A stretch of 64,000 bases of DNA from Limnoperna fortunei (taxonomy: Eukaryota > Mollusca > Bivalvia > Mytilida > Modiolidae). Shown one piece after another: positions 45,878 through 59,400 of the stretch; positions within the stretch are counted from its first letter, which is position 1, and every line of letters starts with the position of its first letter. The stretch covers positions 23,958,460 to 24,022,459 of the forward strand of contig OX104112.1 in NCBI GenBank assembly GCA_944474755.1, given 5' to 3'. The notes below the pieces were generated by a model. It was not told the DNA's origin, ran no database searches, and was given only the letters and a program-made list of their open reading frames with translations. The position numbers were made by a program, and so were the translations under genes.

Positions 45878-47400
45878 TTACGGCTTCCTGTCTCATTGTC
45901 TGAAGATACCGCTACGCTACCTGTCTTCCTGTCTAAAAATACCGTTATATCTACCGTCTTACTATCTGAAAATACCGTGACGGCCACGGCTACCTGTCTT
46001 AATTACTGTCTGAAGGTACCGTGACGGCTACCCGTCTTACTGTATGAAGATACAGCGTTACGTCTACCTGTCTATAGATATCGTTACGGCTACTTGTCTT
46101 GCTGTCAGAAGATATCGTTACGTCTACCAGTCTTTCTGTATGACGATTTTGTAACGGATACCTGTCTTACTATCTGAAAATACCGTGATACCTGTCTTAC
46201 TGTCTAAAGATATCGTTAGGGCTAACTGTATTTCTGTCTCTGAAAATACCGTTACGGCTTCCTGTCTCACTGTCTGAAGATACCGTTACGGCTATCTGTT
46301 TTGCTGTTAAAAGATACCGTTACAGCTACCTGTCTTACTGTCTAAAGATACCGTGACAGCTAACTGTCTTGCTCTCTGGAGATACTGTTACGGCTACCTG
46401 TCTAGCTGTCTGACGTCGTCGTTACGGCTACCTGTCTGTCTGAAGATACCGTTTCGGCTACCTGTCTAAATGTCTTAAGATGCCGATACGGATACCTTAC
46501 TTACTTTCTGATGATACTGTTTTGACTACCTGTCTTACTGTCTGGAGATTCTGTTACGGATACCTGTCTAACTGTCTGAAGATGCCGTTACGGCTACCTG
46601 TCTAACTGTCTGAAGGTACTGTTACGCTATCTGTTTAACTGTCTAAATATACCATTAGGTATACCTGTCTAACATTCTGAAGATACACTTACGTTTATTT
46701 GTAGACGTATTGAAGATACTGTTACAGTAACCTGTCTTAGTGTCTAAAGATACTGTTACGGCTACTTGTCTTACTGTTTGAAGATGCCGTTATGGCTACC
46801 CGTCTTATTGTCTTAATACTGTTACGGCTATCTGTCTTAATGTCTGAAGATACTGTTTCGGCAAATTGTCTTACTGTCTGAGGATACTGTTATGACTACC
46901 TGTCTGAATGTCCAAAAATACTATAACGGCTACCTGTCTTACTGTCTGAAGATACTGTTACGGCTACATTCCGAACTTTCTGAAGATGCCGTTACGGCTA
47001 CCTGACTAACTGTCTAAAGATACAGTTACGGTTCCCTGTCTAACTGTCTGTAGATACTTTTATGGCTACCTGTCTAACTGTCTGAAGATTCCGATACGGC
47101 TACCTGTCTAATTGTATGAAGATACCGTTACGGATGCCTGTCTAACTGTCTAAAGATACAATTACATCAATTTTTCTAACTGTTTAAAGATACTGTTTCG
47201 GCTAATTGTCTAACTGTCTGAAGATGCCGTTACGTCTACCCGACTAACTGCCTGAAGAGACTGTTTCGGCTACTTGTCTTCCCGTCTGAGGATACCGTTA
47301 CGGCAAGCTCTCTAACTGTCTAAATATACAGTTACGGTAATCTGTCTAACTGTCTGAGGATACTGTTACGGCTACTTGTCTAACTGTCTGAGGATACCGT
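45878..47400. repeat. Diverged edge of the 34 bp satellite array
   Basis: Units with CTGTCTGAAGATACCGTTAC and GGCTACCTGTCT are recognisable throughout, but lengths and sequences vary from unit to unit and no higher-order copy is seen. This is the expected state of an old, poorly homogenised array margin. Confidence 0.9.
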
Positions 47401-50400
47401 TACGGCTACCTTTCTTACTGTCTGAAAGTTCCATTACGGCTACTTGTCTTACTGTCCGAGGATACCGTTACGTCTACCTATCTCACTGACTAAATATACC
47501 GTTACGGTTATCTATCTAACTGCCTGACGATACTGTTATGCTATCTGTTTAACTGTCTAAATATACTGCAACGGCTATTTGTCATACTGTCTAAAGATAC
47601 TGTTACGGCTACTTGTCAAACTGTCTGAAGATACTGCAACGGCTATTTGTCATACTGTCTAAAGATACTGTTACGGCTACTTGTCAAACTGTCTGAAGAT
47701 ACTGCAACGGCTATTTGTCATACTGTCTAAAGATACTGTTACGGCTACTTGTCAAACTGTCTGAAGATACTGCAACGGCTATTTGTCAAACTGTCTAAAG
47801 ATACTGTTACGGCTACCTGTCTTACTGTCTAAAGATACTGTTACGGCTACCTGTCTTACTGTCTAAAGATACTGTTACGGCTATTTGTCAAACTGTCTGA
47901 AGATACTGTTACGGCTACTTGTCAAACTGTCTGAAGATACTGCAACGGCTATTTGTCAAACTGTCTAAAGATACTGTTACGGCTACTTGTCAAACTGTCT
48001 GAAGATACTGCAACGGCTATTTGTCAAACTGTCTAAAGATACTGTTACGGCTACTTGTCAAACTGTCTGAAGATACTGCAACGGCTATTTGTCAAACTGT
48101 CTAAAGATACTGTTACGGCTACTTGTCAAACTGTCTGAAGATACTGCAACGGCTATTTGTCAAACTGTCTAAAGATACTGTTACGGCTACCTGTCTTACT
48201 GTCTAAAGATACTGTTACGGCTACCTGTCTTACTGTCTGAAGATACTGTTACGGCTACCTGTCTAACTGTCTGAAGATACTGTTACGGCGATTTGTCTAA
48301 CTGTCTGAAGATACTGTTACGGTTACCTGTTTTACTGTCTGAAAATACTGTTACTGCTACCTGTCTAACTGTCTGGAGATACTGTGACAGCTATGTGTCT
48401 AACTTTCTGAAGATACTGTTACGGCTACCTGTCTAACTGTCTGAAGATACTGTTACGGCTACCTGTCTAACTGTCTGAAGATATTGTTACGGCTATTGTT
48501 CTAACTGTTTGAAAATACTGTTACGGCTACCTGTCTTACTGTCTGAAGATACTGTTACGGCTACCCGTCTTACTGTCTGAAGATACTGTTACGGCTACCT
48601 GTCTTACTGTCTGAAAATATTGCTACGGATACATGTCTTAATGTCTTAAGATACTGTTACGGCTACCTGTCTTACTGTCTGAAGATACTGCTACGTCTAA
48701 CTGTCGAACTGTCTGAAGATACTGTTACGACTTCCTGTCTTACTGTCTGAAGACACTGTTACGGCTATTTGTCTAACTGTCTGAAGATACTGTTACGGAT
48801 ACCTGTCTTACTGTCTGAAGACACTGTTACTGCTACCTCTTTCTAACTGTCTGAAGATGTCGTTACGGCTACCTGTCTAAATGTCTGAAGATAACTATCT
48901 AAATATACCGATACGGTTACCTGTCTTACTCTCTGGAGATACCGTTTCGGTTACCTGTCTTACTGTCTGAAGGTACTTTTACGGCTACTTGTCTAACTGT
49001 CTGAAGACACCGTACGTTTCCTGTTTGTCTGAAGATACCGTTACGGCTACCTGTCTACATGTCTGAAGACAACTGTCTAATCATACCGTTACGGTTACCT
49101 GTCTAACTGTCTGAAGATGCCGTCACGGTTATCTGTCTTACTCTCTGAATATACTGTTACGGCTACCTCTTTCTAACTATCTGAAGATGAAGTTACGGCT
49201 ACCTGTCGAAATGCCTGAAGATAACTGTCTCAATATACCTGTCTTACTTTCTGGAGATACTGTTATGGCTACCTGTCTTACTGTCTGAAGGTACTTTTAT
49301 AGCTACTTGTCTAACTGTCTGAAGACACCGTTACGGCTTCCGGTTTGTCTGAAGATACCGTTACGGCTACCTGTCTAATTGTCTGAAGATACTATTACGG
49401 CTACCTCTTTCTAACTGTCTAAAGATGCCGTTGCGGCTACCTGTCTACATGTCTGAAGACAACTGTCTAATCATACCGTTACGGTTACCTGTTTTACTGT
49501 CTGAAGATACTGTTACGGCTACTTATCTTACTGTCTGAGGACACCGTTACGACTACCTGTCTAACTGTCTGAAGATACTGTTACGGCTGCCTGAAGATAC
49601 ACTTACGTCCATTTGTCTAAATGTCTGAAGATACTGTTACAGCTAACTGTCTTAGTGTCTAAAGATACTGTTACGGCTACTTGTCTTACTATCTAAAGAT
49701 GGCATTATGGCTACCTGACTAACTGTCTAACTACTGTTACGGCTACCTGTCTAACTTTCTGAAGATACTGTAACGGCTATTTGTCTAACTGTCTGAAGAT
49801 ACTGTTACGGCTACCTGTCTTACTGCATACTGTTACGGCTACCTGTCTAACTGTTTTAAGATACCGTTAAGTCTACCTCTCTAACTGTCTAAAGATACTG
49901 TTACGGCTGCCTGAAGATACACTTACGTCCATTTGTCTAAATGTCTGAAGATACTGTTACAGCTAACTGTCTTAGTGTCTAAAGATACTGTTACGGCTAC
50001 TTGTCTTACTATCTAAAGATGGCATTATGGCTACCTGACTAACTGTCTAACTACTGTTACGGCTACCTGTCTAACTTTCTGAAGATACTGTAACGGCTAT
50101 TTGTCTAACTGTCTGAAGATACTGTTACGGCTACCTGTCTTACTGCATACTGTTACGGCTACCTGTCTAACTGTCTGAAGATACCGTTACGGCTAGACGT
50201 CTTAATTACTGTCTAACGATACTGTTACGGCTCCCTGTCTCACTGTCTCAAGATACCGTTACCACTTTGTCTTACTGTCTAAATATACCGTTACGGTTAC
50301 CTTTCTAACTGTCTGAGAATACTGTTACGGCTACTTGTCTAACTGTCTGTGGATACCGTTACGGCTACCTGTCTAGCTGTCTGAAGATGCTGTTACGGCT

Positions 50401-53400
50401 ATCTGTCTAACTGTCTCAAGATACCGTTACCACTTCTTGTCTAACTGTCTAAATATACTGTTACGGTTACCTGTCTTACTCTCTGGAGATCTGTTACGGC
50501 TACTTGTCTAACTGTCTGAAGATACTGTTACGGCTATTTGTCAAACTGTCTAAAGATACTGTTACGGCTACCTGTCTTACTGTCTGAAGATACTGTTACG
50601 GCTACCTGTCTAACTGTCTGAAGATACTGTTACGGCGATATGTCTAACTGTCTGAAGATACTGTTACAGCTACATGTCTTACTGTCTGAAAATACTGTTA
50701 CTGCTACCTGTCTAACTGTCTGGAGATACTGTGACAGCTATGTGTCTAACTTTCTGAAGATACTGTTACGGCTACCTGTCTAACTGTCTCAAGATACCGT
50801 TACCACTTCTTGTCTAACTGTCTAAATATACTGTTACGGTTACCTGTCTTACTCTCTTAAGATCTGTTACGGCTACTTGTCTAACTGTCTGAAGATACTG
50901 TTACGGCTATTTGTCAAACTGTCTAAAGATACTGTTACGGCTACCTGTCTTACTGTCTGAAGATACTGTTACGGCTACCTGTCTAACTGTCTGAATATAC
51001 TGCAACGGCTATTTGTCATACTGTCTAAAGATACTGTTACGGCTACTTGTCAAACTGTCTGAAGATACTGCAACGGCTATTTGTCATACTGTCTAAAGAT
51101 ACTGTTACGGCTACTTGTCAAACTGTCTGAAGAAACTGCAACGGCTATTTGTCATACTGTCTAAAGATACTGTTACGGCTACTTGTCAAACTGTCTGAAG
51201 ATACTGCAACGGCTATTTGTCAAACTGTCTAAAGATACTGTTACGGCTACCTGTCTTACTGTCTAAAGATACTGTTACGGCTACCTGTCTTACTGTCTAA
51301 AGATACTGTTACGGCTATTTGTCAAACTGTCTGAAGATACTGTTACGGCTACTTGTCAAACTGTCTGAAGATACTGCAACGGCTATTTGTCAAACTGTCT
51401 AAAGATACTGTTACGGCTACTTGTCAAACTGTCTGAAGATACTGCAACGGCTATTTGTAAAACTGTCTAAAGATACTGTTACGGCTACTTGTCAAACTGT
51501 CTGAAGATACTGCAACGGCTATTTGTCATACTGTCTAAAGATACTGTTACGGCTACTTGTCAAACTGTCTGAAGATACTGCAACGGCTATTTGTCAAACT
51601 GTCTAAAGATACTGTTACGGCTACCTGTCTTACTGTCTAAAGATACTGTTACGGCTACCTGTCTTACTGTCTGAAGATACTGTTACGGCTACCTGTCTAA
51701 CTGTCTGAAGATACTGTTACGGCGATTTGTCTAACTGTCTGAAGATACTGTTACAGCTGCATGTCTTACTGTCTGAAAATACTGTTACTGCTACCTGTCT
51801 AACTGTCTGGAGATACTGTGACAGCTATGTGTCTAACTTTCTGAAGATACTGTTACGGCTACTTGTCTAACTGTCTGAAGATACTGTTACGGCTACCTGT
51901 CTAACTGTCTGAAGATATTGTTACGGCTATTGTTCTAACTGTTTGAAAATACTGTTACGGCTACCTGTCTTACTGTCTGAAGATACTGTTACGGCTACCC
52001 GTCTTACTGTCTGAAGATACTGTTACGGCTACCTGTCTTACTGTCTGAAAATATTGCTACGGATACATGTCTTAATGTCTTAAGATACTGTTACGGCTAC
52101 CTGTCTTACTGTCTGAAGATACTGCTACGTCTAACTGTCGAACTGTCTGAAGATACTGTTACGGCTACCTGTCTTACTGTCTGAAGACACGGTTACGGCT
52201 ATTTGTCTAACTGTCTGAAGATACTGTTACGGATACCTGTCTTACTGTCTGAAGACACTGTTACTGCTACCTCTTTCTAACTGTCTGAAGATGTCGTTAC
52301 GGCTACCTGTCTAAATGTCTGAAGATAACTATCTAAATATACCGGTACGGTTACCTGTCTTACTCTCTGGAGATACCGTTTCGGTTACCTGTCTTACTGT
52401 CTGAAGGTACTTTTACGGCTACTTGTCTAACTGTCTGAAGACACCGTACGTTTCCTGTTTGTCTGAAGATACCGTTACGGCTACCTGTCTACATGTCTGA
52501 AGACAACTGTCTAATCATACCGTTACGGTTACCTGTCTAACTGTCTGAAGATGCCGTCACGGTTATCTGTCTTACTCTCTGAATATACTGTTACGGCTAC
52601 CTCTTTCTAACTATCTGAAGATGAAGTTACGGCTACCTGTCGAAATGCCTGAAGATAACTGTCTCAATATACCTGTCTTACTTTCTGGAGATACTGTTAT
52701 GGCTACCTGTCTTACTGTCTGAAGGTACTTTTATAGCTACTTGTCTAACTGTCTGAAGACACCGTTAATGCTTCCGGTTTGTCTGAAGATACCTTTACGG
52801 CTACCTGTCTAACTGTCTGAAGATACTATTACGGCTACCTCTTTCTAACTGTCTAAAGATGCCGTTGCGGCTACCTGTCTACATGTCTGAAGACAACTGT
52901 CTAATCATACCGTTACGGTTACCTGTTTTACTGTCTGAAGATACTGTTACGGCTACTTATCTTACTGTCTGAGGACACCGTTACGACTACCTGTCTAACT
53001 GTCTGAAGATACTGTTACGGCTGCCTGAAGATACACTTACGTCCATTTGTCTAAATGTCTGAAGATACTGTTACAGCTAACTGTCTTAGTGTCTAAAGAT
53101 ACTGTTACGGCTACTTGTCTTACTATTTAAAGATGGCATTATGGCTACCTGACTAACTGTCTAACTACTGTTACGGGTACCTGTCTAACTTTCTGAAGAT
53201 ACTGTAACGGCTATTTGTCTAACTGTCTGAAGATACTGTTACGGCTACCTGTCTTACTGCATACTGTTACGGCTACCTGTCTAACTGTTTTAAGATACCG
53301 TTAAGTCTACCTCTCTAACTGTCTAAAGATACTGTTACGGCTGCCTGAAGATACACTTACGTCCATTTGTCTAAATGTCTGAAGATACTGTTACAGCTAA

Positions 53401-56400
53401 CTGTCTTAGTGTCTAAAGATACTGTTACGGCTACTTGTCTTACTATCTAAAGATGGCATTATGGCTACCTGACTAACTGTCTAACTACTGTTACGGCTAC
53501 CTGTCTAACTTTCTGAAGATACTGTAACGGCTATTTGTCTAACTGTCTGAAGATACTGTTACGGCTACCTGTCTTACTGCATACTGTTACGGCTACCTGT
53601 CTAACTGTCTGAAGATACCGTTACGGCTAGACGTCTTAATTACTGTCTAACGATACTGTTACGGCTCCCTGTCTCACTGTCTCAAGATACCGTTACCACT
53701 TTGTCTTACTGTCTAAATATACCGTTACGGTTACCTTTCTAACTGTCTGAGGATACTGTTACGGCTACTTGTCTAACTGTCTGAGGATACCGTTACGGCT
53801 ACCTTTCTTACTGTCTGAAAGTTCCATTACGGCTACTTGTCTTACTGTCCGAAGATACCGTTACGTCTACCTATCTCACTGACTAAATATACCGTTACGG
53901 TTATCTATCTAACTGCCTGACGATACTGTTATGCTATCTGTTTAACTGTCTAAATATACTGCAACGGCTATTTGTCATACTGTCTAAAGATACTGTTACG
54001 GCTACTTGTCAAACTGTCTGAAGATACTGCAACGGCTATTTGTCATACTGTCTAAAGATACTGTTACGGCTACTTGTCAAACTGTCTGAAGATACCGCAA
54101 CGGCTATTTGTCATACTGTCTAAAGATACTGTTACGGCTACTTGTCAAACTGTCTGAAGATACTGCAACGGCTATTTGTCAAACTGTCTAAAGATACTGT
54201 TACGGCTACCTGTCTTACTGTCTAAAGATACTGTTACGGCTACCTGTCTTACTGTCTAAAGATACTGTTACGGCTATTTGTCAAACTGTCTGAAGATACT
54301 GTTACGGCTACTTGTCAAACTGTCTGAAGATACTGCAACGGCTATTTGTCAAACTGTCTAAAGATACTGTTACGGCTACTTGTCAAACTGTCTGAAGATA
54401 CTGCAACGGCTATTTGTCAAACTGTCTAAAGATACTGTTACGGCTACTTGTCAAACTGTCTGAAGATACTGCAACGGCTATTTGTCATACTGTCTAAAGA
54501 TACTGTTACGGCTACTTGTCAAACTGTCTGAAGATACTGCAACGGCTATTTGTCAAACTGTCTAAAGATACTGTTACAGCTACCTGTCTTACTGTCTAAA
54601 GATACTGTTACGGCTACCTGTCTTACTGTCTGAAGATACTGTTACGGCTACCTGTCTAACTGTCTGAAGATACTGTTACGGCGATTTGTCTAACTGTCTG
54701 AAGATACTGTTACAGCTACATGTCTTACTGTCTGAAAATACTGTTACTGCTACCTGTCTAACTGTCTGGAGATACTGTGACAGCTATGTGTCTAACTTTC
54801 TGAAGATACTGTTACGGCTACCTGTCTAACTGTCTGAAGATACTGTTACGGCTACCTGTCTAACTGTCTGAAGATATTGTTACGGCTATTGTTCTAACTG
54901 TTTGAAAATACTGTTACGGCTACCTGTCTTACTGTCTGAAGATACTGTTACGGCTACCCGTCTTACTGTCTGAAGATACTGTTACGGCTACCTGTCTTAC
55001 TGTCTGAAAATATTGCTACGGATACATGTCTTAATGTCTTAAGATACTGTTACGGCTACCTGTCTTACTGTCTGAAGATACTGCTACGTCTAACTGTCGA
55101 ACTGTCTGAAGATACTGTTACGGCTACCTGTCTTACTGTCTGAAGACACTGTTACGGCTATTTGTCTAACTGTCTGAAGATACTGTTACGGATACCTGTC
55201 TTACTGTCTGAAGACACTGTTACTGCTACCTCTTTCTAACTGTCTGAAGATGTCGTTACGGCTACCTGTCTAAATGTCTGAAGATAACTATCTAAATATA
55301 CCGATACGGTTACCTGTCTTACTCTCTGGAGATACCGTTTCGGTTACCTGTCTTACTGTCTGAAGGTACTTTTACGGCTACTTGTCTAACTGTCTGAAGA
55401 CATCGTACGTTTCCTGTTTGTCTGAAGATACCGTTACGGTTACCTGTCTACATGTCTGAAGACAACTGTCTAATCATACCGTTACGGTTACCTGTCTAAC
55501 TGTCTGAAGATGCCGTCACGGTTATCTGTCTTACTCTCTGAATATACTGTTACGGCTACCTCTTTCTAACTATCTGAAGATGAAGTTACGGCTACCTGTC
55601 GAAATGCCTGAAGATAACTGTCTCAATATACCTGTCTTACTTTCTGGAGATACTGTTATGGCTACCTGTCTTACTGTCTGAAGGTACTTTTATAGCTACT
55701 TGTCTAACTGTCTGAAGACACCGTTACGGCTTACGGTTTGTCTGAAGATACCGTTACGGCTACCTGTCTAACTGTCTGAAGATACTATTACGGCTACCTC
55801 TTTCTAACTGTCTAAAGATGCCGTTGCGGCTACCTGTCTACATGTCTGAAGACAACTGTCTAATCATACCGTTACGGTTACCTGTTTTACTGTCTGAAGA
55901 TACTGTTACGGCTACTTATCTTACTGTCTGAGGACACCGTTACGACTACCTGTCTAACTGTCTGAAGATACTGTTACGGCTGCCTGAAGATACACTTACG
56001 TCCATTTGTCTAAATGTCTGAAGATACTGTTACAGCTAACTGTCTTAGTGTCTAAAGATACTGTTACGGCTACTTGTCTTACTATCTAAAGATGGCATTA
56101 TGGCTACCTGACTAACTGTCTAACTACTGTTACGGCTACCTGTCTAACTTTCTGAAGATACTGTAACGGCTATTTGTCTAACTGTCTGAAGATACTGTTA
56201 CGGCTACCTGTCTTACTGCATACTGTTACGGCTACCTGTCTAACTGTTTTAAGATACCGTTAAGTCTACCTCTCTAACTGTCTAAAGATACTGTTACGGC
56301 TGCCTGAAGATACACTTACGTCCATTTGTCTAAATGTCTGAAGATACTGTTACAGCTAACTGTCTTAGTGTCTAAAGATACTGTTACGGCTACTTGTCTT

Positions 56401-59400
56401 ACTATCTAAAGATGGCATTATGGCTACCTGACTAACTGTCTAACTACTGTTACGGCTACCTGTCTAACTTTCTGAAGATACTGTAACGGCTATTTGTCTA
56501 ACTGTCTGAAGATACTGTTACGGCTACCTGTCTTACTGCATACTGTTACGGCTACCTGTCTAACTGTCTGAAGATACCGTTACGGCTAGACGTCTTAATT
56601 ACTGTCTAACGATACTGTTACGGCTCCCTGTCTCACTGTCTCAAGATACCGTTACCACTTTGTCTTACTGTCTAAATATACCGTTACGGTTACCTTTCTA
56701 ACTGTCTGAGAATACTGTTACGGCTACTTGTCTAACTGTCTGTGGATACCGTTACGGCTACCTGTCTAGCTGTCTGAAGATGCTGTTACGGCTATCTGTC
56801 TAACTGTCTCAAGATACCGTTACCACTTCTTGTCTAACTGTCTAAATATACTGTTACGGTTACCTGTCTTACTCTCTGGAGATCTGTTACGGCTACTTGT
56901 CTAACTGTCTGAAGATACTGTTACGGCTATTTGCCAAACTGTCTAAAGATACTGTTACGGCTACCTGTCTTACTGTCTGAAGATACTGTTACGGCTACCT
57001 GTCTAACTGTCTGAAGATACTGTTACGGCGATATGTCTAACTGTCTGAAGATACTGTTACAGCTACATGTCTTACTGTCTGAAAATACTGTTACTGCTAC
57101 CTGTCTAACTGTCTGGAGATACTGTGACAGCTATGTGTCTAACTTTCTGAAGATACTGTTACGGCTACCTGTCTAACTGTCTCAAGATACCGTTACCACT
57201 TCTTGTCTAACTGTCTAAATATACTGTTACGGTTACCTGTCTTACTCTCTTAAGATCTGTTACGGCTACTTGTCTAACTGTCTGAAGATACTGTTACGGC
57301 TATTTGTCAAACTGTCTAAAGATACTGTTACGGCTACCTGTCTTACTGTCTGAAGATACTGTTACGGCTACCTGTCTAACTGTCTGAATATACTGCAACG
57401 GCTATTTGTCATACTGTCTAAAGATACTGTTACGGCTACTTGTCAAACTGTCTGAAGATACTGCAACGGCTATTTGTCATACTGTCTAAAGATACTGTTA
57501 CGGCTACTTGTCAAACTGTCTGAAGATACCGTTACGGCTACCTTTCTTACTGTCTGAAAGTTCCATTACGGCTACTTGTCTTACTGTCCGAGGATACCGT
57601 TACGTCTACCTATCTCACTGACTAAATATACCGTTACGGTTATCTATCTAACTGCCTGACGATACTGTTATGCTATCTGTTTAACTGTCTAAATATACTG
57701 CAACGGCTATTTGTCATACTGTCTAAAGATACTGTTACGGCTACTTGTCAAACTGTCTGAAGATACTGCAACGGCTATTTGTCATACTGTCTAAAGATAC
57801 TGTTACGGCTACTTGTCAAACTGTCTGAAGATACCGCAACGGCTATTTGTCATACTGTCTAAAGATACTGTTACGGCTACTTGTCAAACTGTCTGAAGAT
57901 ACTGCAACGGCTATTTGTCAAACTGTCTAAAGATACTGTTACGGCTACCTGTCTTACTGTCTAAAGATACTGTTACGGCTACCTGTCTTACTGTCTAAAG
58001 ATACTGTTACGGCTATTTGTCAAACTGTCTGAAGATACTGTTACGGCTACTTGTCAAACTGTCTGAAGATACTGCAACGGCTATTTGTCAAACTGTCTAA
58101 AGATACTGTTACGGCTACTTGTCAAACTGTCTGAAGATACTGCAACGGCTATTTGTCAAACTGTCTAAAGATACTGTTACGGCTACTTGTCAAACTGTCT
58201 GAAGATACTGCAACGGCTATTTGTCATACTGTCTAAAGATACTGTTACGGCTACTTGTCAAACTGTCTGAAGATACTGCAACGGCTATTTGTCAAACTGT
58301 CTAAAGATACTGTTACAGCTACCTGTCTTACTGTCTAAAGATACTGTTACGGCTACCTGTCTTACTGTCTGAAGATACTGTTACGGCTACCTGTCTAACT
58401 GTCTGAAGATACTGTTACGGCGATTTGTCTAACTGTCTGAAGATACTGTTACAGCTACATGTCTTACTGTCTGAAAATACTGTTACTGCTACCTGTCTAA
58501 CTGTCTGGAGATACTGTGACAGCTATGTGTCTAACTTTCTGAAGATACTATTACGGCTACCTGTCTAACTGTCTGAAGATACTGTTACGGCTACCTGTCT
58601 AACTGTCTGAAGATATTGTTACGGCTATTATTCTAACTGTTTGAAAATACTGTTACGGCTACCTGTCTTACTGTCTGAAGATACTGTTACGGCTACCCGT
58701 CTTACTGTCTGAAGATACTGTTACAGCTACCTGTCTTACTGTCTGAAAATATTGCTACGGATACATGTCTTAATGTCTTAAGATACTGTTACGGCTACCT
58801 GTCTTACTGTCTGAAGATACTGCTACGTCTAACTGTCGAACTGTCTGAAGATACTGTTACGGCTACCTGTCTTACTGTCTGAAGACACTGTTACGGCTAT
58901 TTGTCTAACTGTCTGAAGATACTGTTACGGATACCTGTCTTACTGTCTGAAGACACTGTTACTGCTACCTCTTTCTAACTGTCTGAAGATGTCGTTACGG
59001 CTACCTGTCTAAATGTCTGAAGATAACTATCTAAATATACCGATACGGTTACCTGTCTTACTCTCTGGAGATACCGTTTCGGTTACCTGTCTTACTGTCT
59101 GAAGGTACTTTTACGGCTACTTGTCTAACTGTCTGAAGACATCGTACGTTTCCTGTTTGTCTGAAGATACCGTTACGGCTACCTGTCTACATGTCTGAAG
59201 ACAACTGTCTAATCATACCGTTACGGTTACCTGTCTAACTGTCTGAAGATGCCGTCACGGTTATCTGTCTTACTCTCTGAATATACTGTTACGGCTACCT
59301 CTTTCTAACTATCTGAAGATGAAGTTACGGCTACCTGTCGAAATGCCTGAAGATAACTGTCTCAATATACCTGTCTTACTTTCTGGAGATACTGTTATGG

